This document shows positions 53,327 to 62,614 of a stretch of DNA of 64,000 nt, in pieces. Each line of letters begins with the position of its first letter. The first letter of the stretch is position 1. Position numbers and translations under genes: made by a program. The stretch is from NCBI RefSeq assembly GCF_029433095.1, contig NZ_JARNTX010000002.1, positions 744,001-808,000 of the forward strand. The letters are read 5' to 3'. The notes under the pieces were generated by a model that saw only the letters and a program-made list of their open reading frames with translations, searched no databases and was not told the DNA's origin. Origin of the DNA: Hymenobacter sp. YC55. Its GTDB lineage: Bacteria; Bacteroidota; Bacteroidia; Cytophagales; Hymenobacteraceae.

Positions 53327-54538
53327 ATGCTTACCTCCCGCCGCGACTTTCTAAAGACTTCCGTGCTGGCCAGCAGCTTGCTGTTCGTGCCGAAATTTCT
53401 GCACGCACTGGACCGCCAGGGCCTGCAGAAACTGGCCGATGCCAATGGCCGCCGGCTGGTAGTAGTGCAGCTCGGCGGCGGCAATGATGGCCTGAACACC
53501 ATTGTCCCGTACCGCAACGACCTGTACTACAAAGCCCGCCCCACGCTTGGCATCCGGGAGCAGAGTGGAGTGCTGGCTTTGGACAGAGACCTTGGGTTGA
53601 ACCCCAGCATGACGCGCCTGAAGAGCCTTTACGACCAGGGCCACGTAGCTGTGCTGAATTCCGTGGGCTACCCCAACCCTGACCGGTCGCACTTCCGCTC
53701 CATGGACATCTGGCAGAGCGGTTCGGCCTCCGACCAGTACCTGAGCACCGGCTGGCTCGGCCGCTACCTCGACTCGAACTGCTCGGCTTGCCAGGTGCCA
53801 TACAACGGCCTGGAAGTAGACGACACCCTCAGCTTGGCTATGAAAGGCGAGCTACGCAAAGGATTGGCGCTAAAGAACCCCGAAAAATTTCATCAGATAA
53901 CGCAGAACCGATTTATTGCGCAGCTGAGCGGCGAAAAGCCCGTCGGGGCCTTGTCAGAACTAGACTACTTGTACAAGACGCTGGCCGAAACTGCGTCCTC
54001 GGCCGATTATCTGTACCAGACCGCCAAGGTGTATAAGTCCAGCGTTGCGTACCCTACTACCGAGTTTGGCCGCAACCTGAAAACCACGGCGGAGCTAATC
54101 AACTCGGGCATTGACACGCGCGTGTTTTATGTGTCACTGACCGGCTTCGATACGCACGTGCGGCAGCGGGAACAGCAAGGTAAACTGCTCGGCGACTTGT
54201 CGGATGGGTTGGCTTCATTTGCCGAAGACCTACAAAAGGCTGGTAATTTCGACGACACGCTGGTACTGGTATTTTCGGAATTCGGTCGGCGCGTAACCCA
54301 AAACGCCAGCAACGGCACCGACCACGGCACCGCCAACAACGTGCTGCTGCTCGGTGGAGGCTTGCAGCAAAAAGGTGTCCTCAACAATGCCCCCGACCTA
54401 GAGAACCTACTCGACGGCGACCTGCGCCACCAACTCGACTTCCGCAGCCTCTACGCTACCATTTTGCACGACTGGCTGCAAGCCGACGACAAAGCAATTT
54501 TGGGCCAGGAATTTCAGCGGCTGCAAGGCTTGGTGTAA
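53327..54538 (+). CDS. DUF1501 domain-containing protein (Tat substrate)
   Basis: 403 residues. N-terminal twin-arginine signal SRRDFLKTSVLASSLLFVP. The DUF1501 (sulfatase-like/alkaline-phosphatase superfamily) core: VVVQLGGGNDGLNTIVPY, DLGLNPSMTRLKSLYDQGHVAVLNSVGYPNPDRSHFRSMDIWQSG, VFYVSLTGFDTHVRQREQQGKLL, VLVFSEFGRRVTQNASNGTDHGTANNVLLLGGGL. D, H and N residues at those sites could bind metal. Paired with DUF1800, and probably exported folded. Substrate unknown. Confidence 0.93.
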   Translation: MLTSRRDFLKTSVLASSLLFVPKFLHALDRQGLQKLADANGRRLVVVQLGGGNDGLNTIVPYRNDLYYKARPTLGIREQSGVLALDRDLGLNPSMTRLKSLYDQGHVAVLNSVGYPNPDRSHFRSMDIWQSGSASDQYLSTGWLGRYLDSNCSACQVPYNGLEVDDTLSLAMKGELRKGLALKNPEKFHQITQNRFIAQLSGEKPVGALSELDYLYKTLAETASSADYLYQTAKVYKSSVAYPTTEFGRNLKTTAELINSGIDTRVFYVSLTGFDTHVRQREQQGKLLGDLSDGLASFAEDLQKAGNFDDTLVLVFSEFGRRVTQNASNGTDHGTANNVLLLGGGLQQKGVLNNAPDLENLLDGDLRHQLDFRSLYATILHDWLQADDKAILGQEFQRLQGLV

Positions 54539-54677
54539 GCAGAACGGTAGGCAAAGGTTTCACTTAAAAACCATAAAATTAAACCTAAATATCAGTAGCT
54601 CAACAATATCCTTTGTGTAAGACGGGCGTAGAAAGGGCATAACATTTCCTTCCCCACTTTAACTTTAAAACTACGCC

Positions 54678-55067
54678 ATGAAAGTAATATCACCCCGCAT
54701 GCACGGCATGCTCGACTACGGTACCATTGCCTTGTTTGCCCTGGCCCCCACCATCTTCAACTTCGACGGAACCTACGCCACCGTCTGTTACATCTTGGCC
54801 GCTGGCTACTTGGTAATCACGCTGCTGACCGACTTCCCAATGGGCGTGGCCCGCATGATTCCGTTCCCAATCCACGGCGGCCTAGAGCTAGTAAGCGGCC
54901 TGATGTTGCTGGCCGCACCTTTCCTGTTTGGCTTCAGCGACGATAGCCAAGTGGCTCGCAACTTCTTTATGGGTATGGGCATCCTGTTCCTAGGTTCGTG
55001 GATGCTTACCGACTGGCGGGCTAACACGCATGCTAGCGCGCACAACTCGATGATGCCGAACCACTAG
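54678..55067 (+). CDS. Small four-helix membrane protein (SPW-repeat-like), first of pair
   Basis: 129 residues, four membrane helices (about 12-30, 34-50, 66-86, 93-110). ISPRMHGMLDYGTIALFALAPTIFNF, CYILAAGYLVITLLTDFPMGVARMIPFPIHGGLELVSGLMLLAAPFLFGF: the two halves repeat an H-G-x-L-D/E and A-P-x-x-F pattern, as in SPW-repeat proteins. No known function. An imperfect promoter TATCCTTTG precedes it, and a terminator separates it from the paralogue. Confidence 0.75.
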   Translation: MKVISPRMHGMLDYGTIALFALAPTIFNFDGTYATVCYILAAGYLVITLLTDFPMGVARMIPFPIHGGLELVSGLMLLAAPFLFGFSDDSQVARNFFMGMGILFLGSWMLTDWRANTHASAHNSMMPNH

Positions 55068-55089
55068 TGCTAGAATAAGTAGCACACCC

Positions 55090-55124
55090 AAAAGCCTGGC
55101 GCTCATTAGCAGCCGGGCTTTTTT
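55090..55124 (+). terminator. Intrinsic terminator between the two small membrane protein genes
   Basis: AAAAGCC-T-GGC / GCC-G-GGCTTTT stem, with a T-run after it. Confidence 0.85.
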
Positions 55125-55214
55125 GTAGGCACTGTTTAGCGGAAGGTCGACAATATCCTTGCGCAGCGCATGCCGTACGAAATAGCATGGTTTTACCTTC
55201 CTACACTGTTCCCG

Positions 55215-55586
55215 ATGAAAATCCTATCACCTACCGCCCACGGCGTTGTGGATGTAATGTTTATTACTGTCCTGGCCATGGCGCCCATCGTCCTTGATTT
55301 AGAGCCCGCCATTGATACTGCCTGTTTTGTAATGGCGGGCGGCTACCTAGTTCTAACCTTACTAACCGATTTCAAGCTCGGCCTGATCCGGATAGTGCCG
55401 CTGCAAATTCATGGCTGGCTTGATTTAATGACGGGGGTACTCCTGCTGGCAGCGCCGTTCTTGTTCAAGTTTCCGCAGGCAGGTGCCGAACGTGGTCTGT
55501 TCTGGCTTTTGGGGGCTGTGTCGGTTATCACCTGGTTTATCACCGACTGGAAAGCTCATTCTCGCTCCCTGATGACAGACCGGTAG
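55215..55586 (+). CDS. Small four-helix membrane protein (SPW-repeat-like), second of pair
   Basis: 123 residues from MKILSPTAHGVVDV. Same helices and motifs as the preceding gene (GGYLVLTLLTDFKLGLIRIVPLQIHGWLDLMTGVLLLAAPFLFKF, FLTDWKAH-like tail). A tandem duplicate. The upstream sequences also match (CAATATCCTT before both), so the promoters were probably duplicated too. Fifteen extra codons upstream are not conserved in the paralogue and were dropped. Confidence 0.75.
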   Translation: MKILSPTAHGVVDVMFITVLAMAPIVLDLEPAIDTACFVMAGGYLVLTLLTDFKLGLIRIVPLQIHGWLDLMTGVLLLAAPFLFKFPQAGAERGLFWLLGAVSVITWFITDWKAHSRSLMTDR

Positions 55587-55607
55587 CCAAGCCTAACATA
55601 GATACAT

Positions 55608-55647
55608 AAAAAAAGCCCGCAGCTGCTAGCAACTGCGGGCTTTTTTT
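55608..55647. terminator. Bidirectional terminator at 55.6 kb
   Basis: 15-bp perfect stem AAAAAAAGCCCGCAG / CTGCGGGCTTTTTTT. Serves the small membrane protein gene and possibly the convergent transporter gene. Confidence 0.92.
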
Positions 55648-55700
55648 GGGCTATAAGCAAGTAGTAGCTACCTCAGCTAACCACTTGGTGGCACTTGACT

Positions 55701-56558
55701 TCAGCGACGAAACGAGAAGCCTATAAAGAATTCCCGGTCGGTTTCGCGTTTTAATGCGAAGTGCGCTCCGAAGTCGAGTTGAAGGTTTTCGTTGATGGTG
55801 AAGATGGGGGCCACGTTGACCGAAGTGCGCCAGCCGTCGTGCTTGGTATCCCACTGCGTTACGCCTTCCACCAGGAAAGAAAACACATCGGTGAATTCGT
55901 GGTCGAGGGCAATGGAAGGCATCAGCTGCACATAACGGCGGCTTATCTCCCGGTCGTATTCCAGGTCTGATTCCAACTGGAAGTCGAGGTTGAACTTGTG
56001 CGGCAGCTCGATATTGACGGGCACAATTAAGCCGTATTCTGCCGCGCCGCTTCCGGTTTGGCCACCGGTCGGAAAGCGCACGTAGCCTACTATCGACGTG
56101 GCAACTGGGCCGTCTTGGTCGTCGCCGAGAAAGTTGTGCTTCACGCGTAGCGCCATATCGCCAAAGCCGGTGTGGCGCTCCCAATCCGACTCGCCGACGG
56201 TGCGGTCCTTGCTTATTTTGTAGAGTGGCACTTCCAGTTGAATGTCTGTGCGACGGCTCAAGCCAAGCTTAAGATTGCTATAAGCCGCCTTGAATTCGCG
56301 GCTGCGCTGGTCGTCGTCGCGGCTGTTGATGAGCCGCAAGCCGTCCATTTCCACCTGAAAGTGGCCAGCATCTACGGTGAAGGGGCTTTCCGTAACGCCG
56401 GGTCGGTCGGGACGGAGGGGGCGCAGGCGGTTGCGCGGCACCGGATGAAACAGGTCGAAATGAGCCGAGTCGTAGGGGCTGGGCTTCTCGGGGTCTTCCT
56501 GCGCTTCGGCCCGAAAGCCCAAGAGCAGCAGCCCTAACAGTAAGTAACGGTAAGACAT
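55701..56558 (-). CDS. Outer-membrane transporter (phenol MetA pathway type)
   Basis: 285 residues. A signal peptide (YLLLGLLLLGFRAEAQ) is followed by LRPLRPDRPGVTESPFTVDAGHFQVEMDG, the standard opening of the Phenol_MetA_deg transporter family. Alternating beta strands end in the aromatic FFIGFSFRR. A beta-barrel in the outer membrane with a substrate not known in Bacteroidota. It starts 56 bp after the TonB receptor gene on the same strand, so the two form one transcript and may share the same cargo, presumably a metal complex. Confidence 0.85.
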   Translation of the reverse strand: MSYRYLLLGLLLLGFRAEAQEDPEKPSPYDSAHFDLFHPVPRNRLRPLRPDRPGVTESPFTVDAGHFQVEMDGLRLINSRDDDQRSREFKAAYSNLKLGLSRRTDIQLEVPLYKISKDRTVGESDWERHTGFGDMALRVKHNFLGDDQDGPVATSIVGYVRFPTGGQTGSGAAEYGLIVPVNIELPHKFNLDFQLESDLEYDREISRRYVQLMPSIALDHEFTDVFSFLVEGVTQWDTKHDGWRTSVNVAPIFTINENLQLDFGAHFALKRETDREFFIGFSFRR

Positions 56559-56614
56559 GGTTAAGTGTGGTAGGAGAGAGTAGTGCGCCTTCTACGAAGA
56601 ACCATTAAAACCGA

Positions 56615-59098
56615 TTAAAATGGGACAATTACTTTCAAGCTCAGGTTGCGCCCTTGGTTGTAGATGCCCCGCCGACCCGTGGGAGAAGCCGCATAGTACT
56701 CGAAGTATTTCAGTCGGTTAAGGTGCGACTGGTATACTTTATCGAACACGTTGTCGAGCTGCACAAACAGCTGCACAATTTCGCGCTTGGTGGGGCCACC
56801 CGTGAGGCTGGTGCCTGCACCTAGCCCCACCAAAGCATAGCCAGCCGTTCGGGTTTCGGTATTATCGACGGCGTAAAAGCGGTTTTGGGTGGCATTGTAA
56901 TCTAGCACTGCCCGCACGTAGGTATTCGTCAGGTGCCCCCACGCTTGCTGGCTGCTTAGGCGCACTTCAGAGCGGGTGCGCAGTGGCGGAATAAATGGCA
57001 GATACTTGGCCGCTGCGCCGTTGGTTTCCAGCAAGCTAGCTTCTTTGTTGAGCCCGGTTACATAAGCCAAGCTGTTGTTGAAAGCCAATGCAGGCAGCGC
57101 CTTCGGGTGCAGATTTACCGTTATTTCAGCTCCGTAGAGCCGGGCCCGACCTTGCTGATATTGGTAGGTAGCGTTGCCGGGTACAATAACCACCGGCTGC
57201 CCATCAGCGTCGTTGAGGCGGGCTTGGTAGATGTAGTTGTCGATGGCGTTATTGAACACGCTGGCGCTTACTTCCGCATCGGGTAGGTAAGCGCTTACGC
57301 CCAAATCTTGCTGCAAGCTAAACTCGGGTCCAAAGCTGCGGTTGCCCAGATACACAATGTGCGCGCCGGGGTCGAGGCCGTTGGAGCCCACTTCCGTGAT
57401 GTTGGGTGCCCGGTAGCCCCGCGCTACGTTGGCCCGCAGCAACACCCGCTCGGTGAGGGTATAAGTGGCGCCCACACTTGCCGAAATGCCTCGGTAACGC
57501 GTCCGAAAAGCGGAAAACTGCGGGTCGGTACCGTTGGCCTCGGCTGCGGGGAGTTGCCGGCTGAACCCAGTAACAGAGTCGGTGCCTACATAAAAGTCGG
57601 CCCACTTCAGCAGGCGGGTATCGTAACGAATACCACCGGAAAGGTCGAGCTTACCGAAGGTTTTCTTTACGTAGACGTAGCCACCGACATCAGCTAGCGA
57701 GTAGTCGGGAATAGGGAAGTCGGTGGCGGCGCGGTTGCGGTTGGTTTGGTACATGCCGTTTAAGCCCAAGGTTGTTTCCAGGCCCTGCCAGGCAGGAGCG
57801 GCGTAGCGCAAGTCGTAGTTGTAGGTGTTCAAGACTACGCCCAAACCCGCTTGTGTGGGCGCCGTTGGGTGGTTGTACTCGCGGCGCACGTTTTGCTGCG
57901 CGCCCAGCAGGGCCTGTAGTTCGCCGGCTCCTAGTTTCAGCCGCGTGCGGTTCAAGAGCCGATAGTGCTGAATGCGCTGGTGCAGCGCGTTGATGCGGTA
58001 AGTGTTTAGGTCGGCCGTGGGCACCAGGGGTCGGTTCTTGATGTCGTCTTGGTCGCCTTCTGCTACCTGCCGGGTAAATTGTCGGCTTAGCGAGTCACGG
58101 CTGCCATCCGGAATTTCCTGATGGTTGTCGTAGAGCGTGGCGTAGAGGTGCGTGGAGCCCCAGGTTTTTTCCACCCCGGCCATGGCCGTCAGGTTTAGCT
58201 CCCGGAAAGCGGTGCCATACACGCGTCCTTCCAGGGCGTTGCGGTAGGCTTTTGCCAAGCGGTAAGAACCCCGTGTTGCGTATTGCCAGCCGTCTTTGTT
58301 GTAGTTCAACCCCACGGAAGTACCCAGCAGGTTGTTGTTGGTTTGATACTCGGTTATGGCGTCGCCGTGCAGCTGGCCAGCCGAACCAGTGGGCAGACGC
58401 GGCAACATGTTGATGACGCCGGCCACTGCATCGGACCCATATATCAAGCTGGCCGGACCCTTTACCACCTCTATCCGGTCGATATCGTACTGGTCGATTT
58501 CGATGCCGTGTTCGTCGCCCCACTGCTGGCCTTCTTGGCGCAGACCATTGTAAAGGGTAAGCACCCGGTTGTAGCCTAAGCCCCGAATGAAAGGCTTGGA
58601 GATGTTGGGACCGGTTGTCACGGCGCTTAACCCAGGTACTCCTTTCACGGCCGCGTCAATCAGGTTGCCATTGCTGTTGAGGTTCACCTCGCGCTTGCTA
58701 AGCACCGCAATAGGCACCGGGCTTTTGCGGACTTCAGTAGCCCGGCTCACCCCCGTCACTACCACTTCCGCCAGCGCCGCAGGCACAGCTGTGAGTTCAA
58801 CTGTGGTCTCGGTGGCTTGTCCGGCCGTGATGGTTAGCTGCCGCCGCTGAAGCTGATAGCCTACGCTAGAAAAAACCACCGTATGCGTGCCGGCAGGCAC
58901 CTCCTGTAGCTCGTACCGGCCTTGCGCATCGGTAGAAGTGCCCAGGGTAGTGCCCGGAATAGCTACGGTGGCTAGCTCCAATCCTTTGCGGCCTGCCAAC
59001 ACTCTGCCCTGAATAGTGCCCGTAGCCGTTTGAGCCGAAGCAGCTTCGCTAAGTAGCAGCAAAGCAGCAAGAATCTGTGCGAAGTAAGCAAGCTTCAT
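56615..59098 (-). CDS. TonB-dependent outer-membrane receptor
   Basis: 827 residues. Signal peptide (residues 1-22, ending ASAQ). A carboxypeptidase-regulatory-like domain (GTIQGRVLAGRKGLELATVAIPGTTLGTSTDAQGRYELQEVPAGTHTVVFSSVGY, about 26-85). Plug domain with VVVTGVSRATEVRKSPVPIAVLSKREV, PFIRGLGYNRVLTLYNGLRQEGQQWGDEHGIEIDQYDIDRIEVVKGPASLIYGSDAVAGVINMLPRLPTG, then a 22-strand barrel ending in NLSLKVIVPF. Transports a bulky substrate using TonB energy. A TTTAG-N6-CTAAA site upstream suggests control by a metal-sensing DtxR/MntR-like repressor together with the Nramp gene. Confidence 0.93.
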   Translation of the reverse strand: MKLAYFAQILAALLLLSEAASAQTATGTIQGRVLAGRKGLELATVAIPGTTLGTSTDAQGRYELQEVPAGTHTVVFSSVGYQLQRRQLTITAGQATETTVELTAVPAALAEVVVTGVSRATEVRKSPVPIAVLSKREVNLNSNGNLIDAAVKGVPGLSAVTTGPNISKPFIRGLGYNRVLTLYNGLRQEGQQWGDEHGIEIDQYDIDRIEVVKGPASLIYGSDAVAGVINMLPRLPTGSAGQLHGDAITEYQTNNNLLGTSVGLNYNKDGWQYATRGSYRLAKAYRNALEGRVYGTAFRELNLTAMAGVEKTWGSTHLYATLYDNHQEIPDGSRDSLSRQFTRQVAEGDQDDIKNRPLVPTADLNTYRINALHQRIQHYRLLNRTRLKLGAGELQALLGAQQNVRREYNHPTAPTQAGLGVVLNTYNYDLRYAAPAWQGLETTLGLNGMYQTNRNRAATDFPIPDYSLADVGGYVYVKKTFGKLDLSGGIRYDTRLLKWADFYVGTDSVTGFSRQLPAAEANGTDPQFSAFRTRYRGISASVGATYTLTERVLLRANVARGYRAPNITEVGSNGLDPGAHIVYLGNRSFGPEFSLQQDLGVSAYLPDAEVSASVFNNAIDNYIYQARLNDADGQPVVIVPGNATYQYQQGRARLYGAEITVNLHPKALPALAFNNSLAYVTGLNKEASLLETNGAAAKYLPFIPPLRTRSEVRLSSQQAWGHLTNTYVRAVLDYNATQNRFYAVDNTETRTAGYALVGLGAGTSLTGGPTKREIVQLFVQLDNVFDKVYQSHLNRLKYFEYYAASPTGRRGIYNQGRNLSLKVIVPF

Positions 59099-59160
59099 AG
59101 CGAGGGAAGGGTGATAGCAAAACAGACGTATGCAGTCTTTGAGCTGGGTTGAAAAAAATA

Positions 59161-59176
59161 TTTAGACTAACCTAAA
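59161..59176. promoter_or_regulatory. DtxR/MntR-like operator upstream of the TonB receptor gene
   Basis: TTTAG-ACTAAC-CTAAA, an inverted repeat with 6-bp centre. The TAACCTAA part resembles the DtxR/IdeR consensus (TTAGGTTAGCCTAACCTAA). It lies 63 bp before the receptor ATG. The same TTTAG-N6-CTAAA layout occurs before the Nramp gene. Confidence 0.65.
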
Positions 59177-59190
59177 AGTAAAGTCAAAAA

Positions 59191-59222
59191 AATGCGTGGT
59201 AGCCGGTCAGGCTCCACGCATT
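59191..59222 (-). terminator. Intrinsic terminator of the Nramp gene
   Basis: AATGCGTGG (59191-59199) pairs with CCACGCATT (59214-59222), with an inner AGCC / GGCT pair and one bulge. Seven T follow on the minus strand. Confidence 0.85.
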
Positions 59223-59228
59223 GCAAGG

Positions 59229-60602
59229 TTATCCGAAGAACGTTTCGTACAGCAAGTATGCGTTCAGGGCAATGATGATACCCGATACAATCCATGCCGT
59301 AATCTGGACCCACGGCCGGTTTACGAAAACGCCCATTTTGTCTTTGCTGCCCGTGAATAGTACCAGCGGCACCACCGCGAAGCTTAACTGTAAACTCAAG
59401 ATTACTTGGCTGAGCACCAGCAACTGACCAGTACCTTTTTCGCCGTATTTCATGGTTACAATCAGGGCGGGCAGTACTGCAATACCGCGCGTAATGAGGC
59501 GGCGCAGCCAAGGCTTCAGCTTAAGGTTGAGGAAGCCTTCCATCACAATTTGGCCAGCCAGCGTGCCGGTCAGCGTTGAGTTTTGACCGGAGGCTAGCAG
59601 CGCTATTGCAAACACCGCACTAGCCGCTCCGGCACCGAGCACCGGGGCCAGAAGCTTATGCGCGTCGCTGATGTCGGCTACGTCGTGGTGGCCATTGCGG
59701 TGGAAGGCCGCCGCAGCCGTAATCAGAATAGCAGCGTTCACAAAGAAGGCCATGAACAGCGCCACCGTCGAGTCAATGGTAGCAAACTTGATGGCCATGC
59801 GCTTGCCACTCTCGGTCTGTTCAATGGCGCGCGTCTGCACGATGCTGGAGTGCAGATACAGGTTGTGCGGCATCACGGTAGCACCCAGAATGCCGATGGC
59901 AATGTAGAGCATCTTGGGGTTGGTGACCACCTGTGGCTGCGGCACGAGTCCGGCCGCAATACCAAACCAGTCGGGTCGCGACACAATGATTTCGTAGAGA
60001 AAACAGCCGAAAATCACCACAATCAAGCCGGCCACTATGCTTTCTAACACGCGGAACCCGCGGCTCTGAAATAGCAGCACCACAAACACATCGAGGATGG
60101 TAAGCACCACGCCCCAGGTAAGAGGCAGCCCAAACAGCAGGTTCAGGGCAATGGCCGAACCGATAACCTCAGCCAAGTCGCAGGCGGCAATGGCCACTTC
60201 GCACAGGAACCACAGCACCATAGCCACCGGCTTCGAGTAATGGTCGCGGCAAGCTTGTGCCAAGTCGCGCCCCGTCACAATGCCTAGCTTGGCCGCCAGG
60301 TGCTGGAGCAGCATGGCAAACAAATTGGAAACCAAGATGACGGATAGCAGCGTATAGCCGAATTGGGAACCACCAGCCAGGTCGGTGGCCCAGTTGCCGG
60401 GGTCCATGTAGCCTACCGCTACCATGAGGCCCGGCCCCCAGAAGGCTAATAGCTTACGCCAAAACGAGGCGTTTTGAGCGGGTACTCGGATGCTGGCGTA
60501 TACTTCGCTTAAGGAGTTGCCACTACGTGCCCGCCGCCATCCCGTTTCTGCTGCGGGTACTGCTAGTGGTGGCGCCGGTGGAGTTTCAGTAACAAGGGGC
60601 AT
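59229..60602 (-). CDS. mntH: Nramp family divalent metal:H+ symporter
   Basis: 457 residues, 11-12 membrane helices. The hallmark TM1 motif DPGN ([23 protein letters not shown]) and TM6 motif MPHNLYLHS, both metal-binding, are intact. A conserved transport signature is in [25 protein letters not shown]. Imports Mn(II), possibly Fe(II). A GTG start at 60626 is possible, but ATG 60602 is preferred: a -7-like box (TATATTGTG, 60632-60624) overlaps the GTG. A TTTAG-N6-CTAAA operator covers the promoter region. First gene of the metal cluster. Confidence 0.94.
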   Translation of the reverse strand: MPLVTETPPAPPLAVPAAETGWRRARSGNSLSEVYASIRVPAQNASFWRKLLAFWGPGLMVAVGYMDPGNWATDLAGGSQFGYTLLSVILVSNLFAMLLQHLAAKLGIVTGRDLAQACRDHYSKPVAMVLWFLCEVAIAACDLAEVIGSAIALNLLFGLPLTWGVVLTILDVFVVLLFQSRGFRVLESIVAGLIVVIFGCFLYEIIVSRPDWFGIAAGLVPQPQVVTNPKMLYIAIGILGATVMPHNLYLHSSIVQTRAIEQTESGKRMAIKFATIDSTVALFMAFFVNAAILITAAAAFHRNGHHDVADISDAHKLLAPVLGAGAASAVFAIALLASGQNSTLTGTLAGQIVMEGFLNLKLKPWLRRLITRGIAVLPALIVTMKYGEKGTGQLLVLSQVILSLQLSFAVVPLVLFTGSKDKMGVFVNRPWVQITAWIVSGIIIALNAYLLYETFFG

Positions 60603-60636
60603 AGAATCAGGCACTAAAGAAGACACAATATAGCAG

Positions 60637-60654
60637 TTTTAGATGTGTCTAAAA
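60637..60654. promoter_or_regulatory. DtxR/MntR-like operator upstream of the Nramp gene
   Basis: TTTTAGA-TGTG-TCTAAAA, a perfect 7-bp inverted repeat with 4-bp centre. It contains TTTAG-N6-CTAAA (60638-60653), the same as the site before the TonB receptor. It lies just upstream of the -7-like box. Confidence 0.7.
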
Positions 60655-60882
60655 TTATTTTTAAGACAGTATAAATACTTGTTAGCTCGCAAAATAGTTT
60701 TCGTTTACGCGCCTCATTTAAGAGCTAACCCTTGAAATCTACTTTATTGGTTCTGCAGCAGGCTTCCAGCAACGCTATAAGCTTGAGTTAGACTGGAGCC
60801 ACAGGGCAATAGTGTTGCCTTGATACCAGATCAGCTTCGACCTTATCACGGCTTACCAATACACTGACGGCCTTACCTCACG

Positions 60883-60921
60883 CACGAAAAAGGGCCACGC
60901 TCAACGTGGCCCTTTTTCGTG
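60883..60921 (-). terminator. Intrinsic terminator of PQQ-type dehydrogenase gene
   Basis: 17-bp perfect stem CACGAAAAAGGGCCACG / CGTGGCCCTTTTTCGTG with 5-base loop. T-run inside the 3' arm on both strands. Confidence 0.9.
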
Positions 60922-60983
60922 GGGACTAGCAAGATTCGGTGCTAACAGGCCGGACAATCCTTACCCGAGTAGACAGGTCCTGC

Positions 60984-62393
60984 TTACTCTACAACTAAGC
61001 GGCGCGTGTACCGCGTATCGCCTAGTTGTGCTTGTACCATATAGATGCCGCTTCGCAGACCGTTCAAATCCAGGCTTACCTCTTGTTGACCGGTGGCCAG
61101 TTGGATACTACGCGTGGTACGGCCTAGCACGTCGCGCAATTGAATAGTGTTGGAAGCACGGGCAGCGGCCGGCAACCGCACCGCAACAGTTTGGGTAGCG
61201 GGATTAGGCCACAGTTGTAGCAGGCTTGACGCACCGTTTTTTACGGCTGCTGGTATATAGGCCCGGTTTTCTAGCACCAAAATTCGGTCGTCGGTGGCCG
61301 CTGGGGTGCCGCGGCCGTCACGGTTGCTGGTGCCCACGTACACCCGCCCTTGCGGCGACACGCACACGGCACGCAGCCGACCATAGGTGCCAACCCACAG
61401 GTCGTTTTGGCTGTCCACTCGGTCGCCAGCAGTATTAAGCTGTAACTGCTTGAAGGTGCCCGCTTTCAGGCTCAGCATCAGCAGGGAGTTGTTCCATCCC
61501 GGAATAGCCGGATGATTGTAGTAAGTGAGGCCACTTACCGCTAGGGTAGGCGTGTAGGTGGCAAGCGGCTCCCGCACGTTGTTGGCGGTGCAGAAAGTTT
61601 GCTCGGCAGGCGTGCTGCACAAGCCTTCCACGGTGGGCCAGCCATAGTTGCGGTTCACCTCTATTAAGTTCACCTCATCTTCGATGTTTTCGCCGTGCTC
61701 CGAGCTGTAGATGCGGCCCGAGGGTGCCCGCGTCAGGCCTTGGGGGTTGCGGTGACCGAGCGTATACAGCATGCTGCCGGCTATGGGGTTGTCGTTCGGG
61801 ACGGTGCCATCGAGGTTCATCCGTAAGATTTTGCCGTTCAGCGAAGCGGGCGTCTGCGCATCAGAACGCTGTTGTGCGTCGCCGGTGGTCATGAGCAGCG
61901 TGCGGTCGGGCAGAATAAGGAGGCGCGAACCGCTGTGCGTGGTAACGGCCGTGATGTTGCCGAGCAACACCAGTGGGCTGCTGAGCGTGTTGGCCGTGGC
62001 AGAATACGTGAAGCGCACCAGCTTTTCCTTGAGTGTACCCGCATCGGTGTAGTTGTACACCACATACACGTAGGGCGAAGTAGCAAAATCGGGGTGCAGC
62101 ACCATGCCAAGCAAGCCGCTCTCACCCGTCTCGGTTACGTCGGCCACGGTGTGCAGCGGAAGTAGCTGGCCGGAGTTGGGGTCGATGCGACTAATACGGC
62201 CGCCTCGCTCCGTCATCCACAGAAAATTATCGGGCCCCCAGAGTAGCTCCCAAGGCGTATCAAGATTGCTGGTGAGGGCGGAAGCTGAAACGGTGGTGCT
62301 GCCAACAGTATAGGTAGCCAGCACTGGGCCTTGCTGAGCGACGGCCGGAACCGCCAAAGTGCCAAGCAAAAGCAGAGTAGCGAAAGATTTCAT
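60984..62393 (-). CDS. Secreted PQQ-type sugar dehydrogenase with T9SS type A tail
   Basis: 469 residues. A signal peptide (ATLLLLGTLAVPAVAQQ) is followed by a soluble glucose/sorbosone dehydrogenase-like beta-propeller: LDTPWELLWGPDNFLWMTERGGRISRID, GESGLLGMVLHPDF, LLMTTGDAQQRSDAQ, NGKILRMNLDGTVPNDNP, HRNPQGLTR..YSSEHGENIEDEVNLIE and NYGWP. The C-terminal 80 residues are a T9SS type A sorting domain (LQLWPNPATQTVAVRLPAA..LRSGIYMVQAQLGDTRYTRRLVVE). Expected to oxidise a sugar at the cell surface using PQQ. Cofactor binding is inferred from the family. Confidence 0.92.
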   Translation of the reverse strand: MKSFATLLLLGTLAVPAVAQQGPVLATYTVGSTTVSASALTSNLDTPWELLWGPDNFLWMTERGGRISRIDPNSGQLLPLHTVADVTETGESGLLGMVLHPDFATSPYVYVVYNYTDAGTLKEKLVRFTYSATANTLSSPLVLLGNITAVTTHSGSRLLILPDRTLLMTTGDAQQRSDAQTPASLNGKILRMNLDGTVPNDNPIAGSMLYTLGHRNPQGLTRAPSGRIYSSEHGENIEDEVNLIEVNRNYGWPTVEGLCSTPAEQTFCTANNVREPLATYTPTLAVSGLTYYNHPAIPGWNNSLLMLSLKAGTFKQLQLNTAGDRVDSQNDLWVGTYGRLRAVCVSPQGRVYVGTSNRDGRGTPAATDDRILVLENRAYIPAAVKNGASSLLQLWPNPATQTVAVRLPAAARASNTIQLRDVLGRTTRSIQLATGQQEVSLDLNGLRSGIYMVQAQLGDTRYTRRLVVE

Positions 62394-62614
62394 AGGCAGT
62401 GAAATGACTAGAGTTGAATGGGATATAGAATAACCTGATCAACGCAAAAAAGTGTAGAATGGATGAGCTAATGCCCTGTAACACCTAAGAAATTATCCGC
62501 TAGTTATTCCGAGAATTGTACGCCCTAATGCTGCAAATATGTACGTGAAGTGTTTCGAGAATTTTGGCTAACTACCTGACGATTTCTTTTTCTGCGGATT
62601 TCCTGAAAAGTAGA

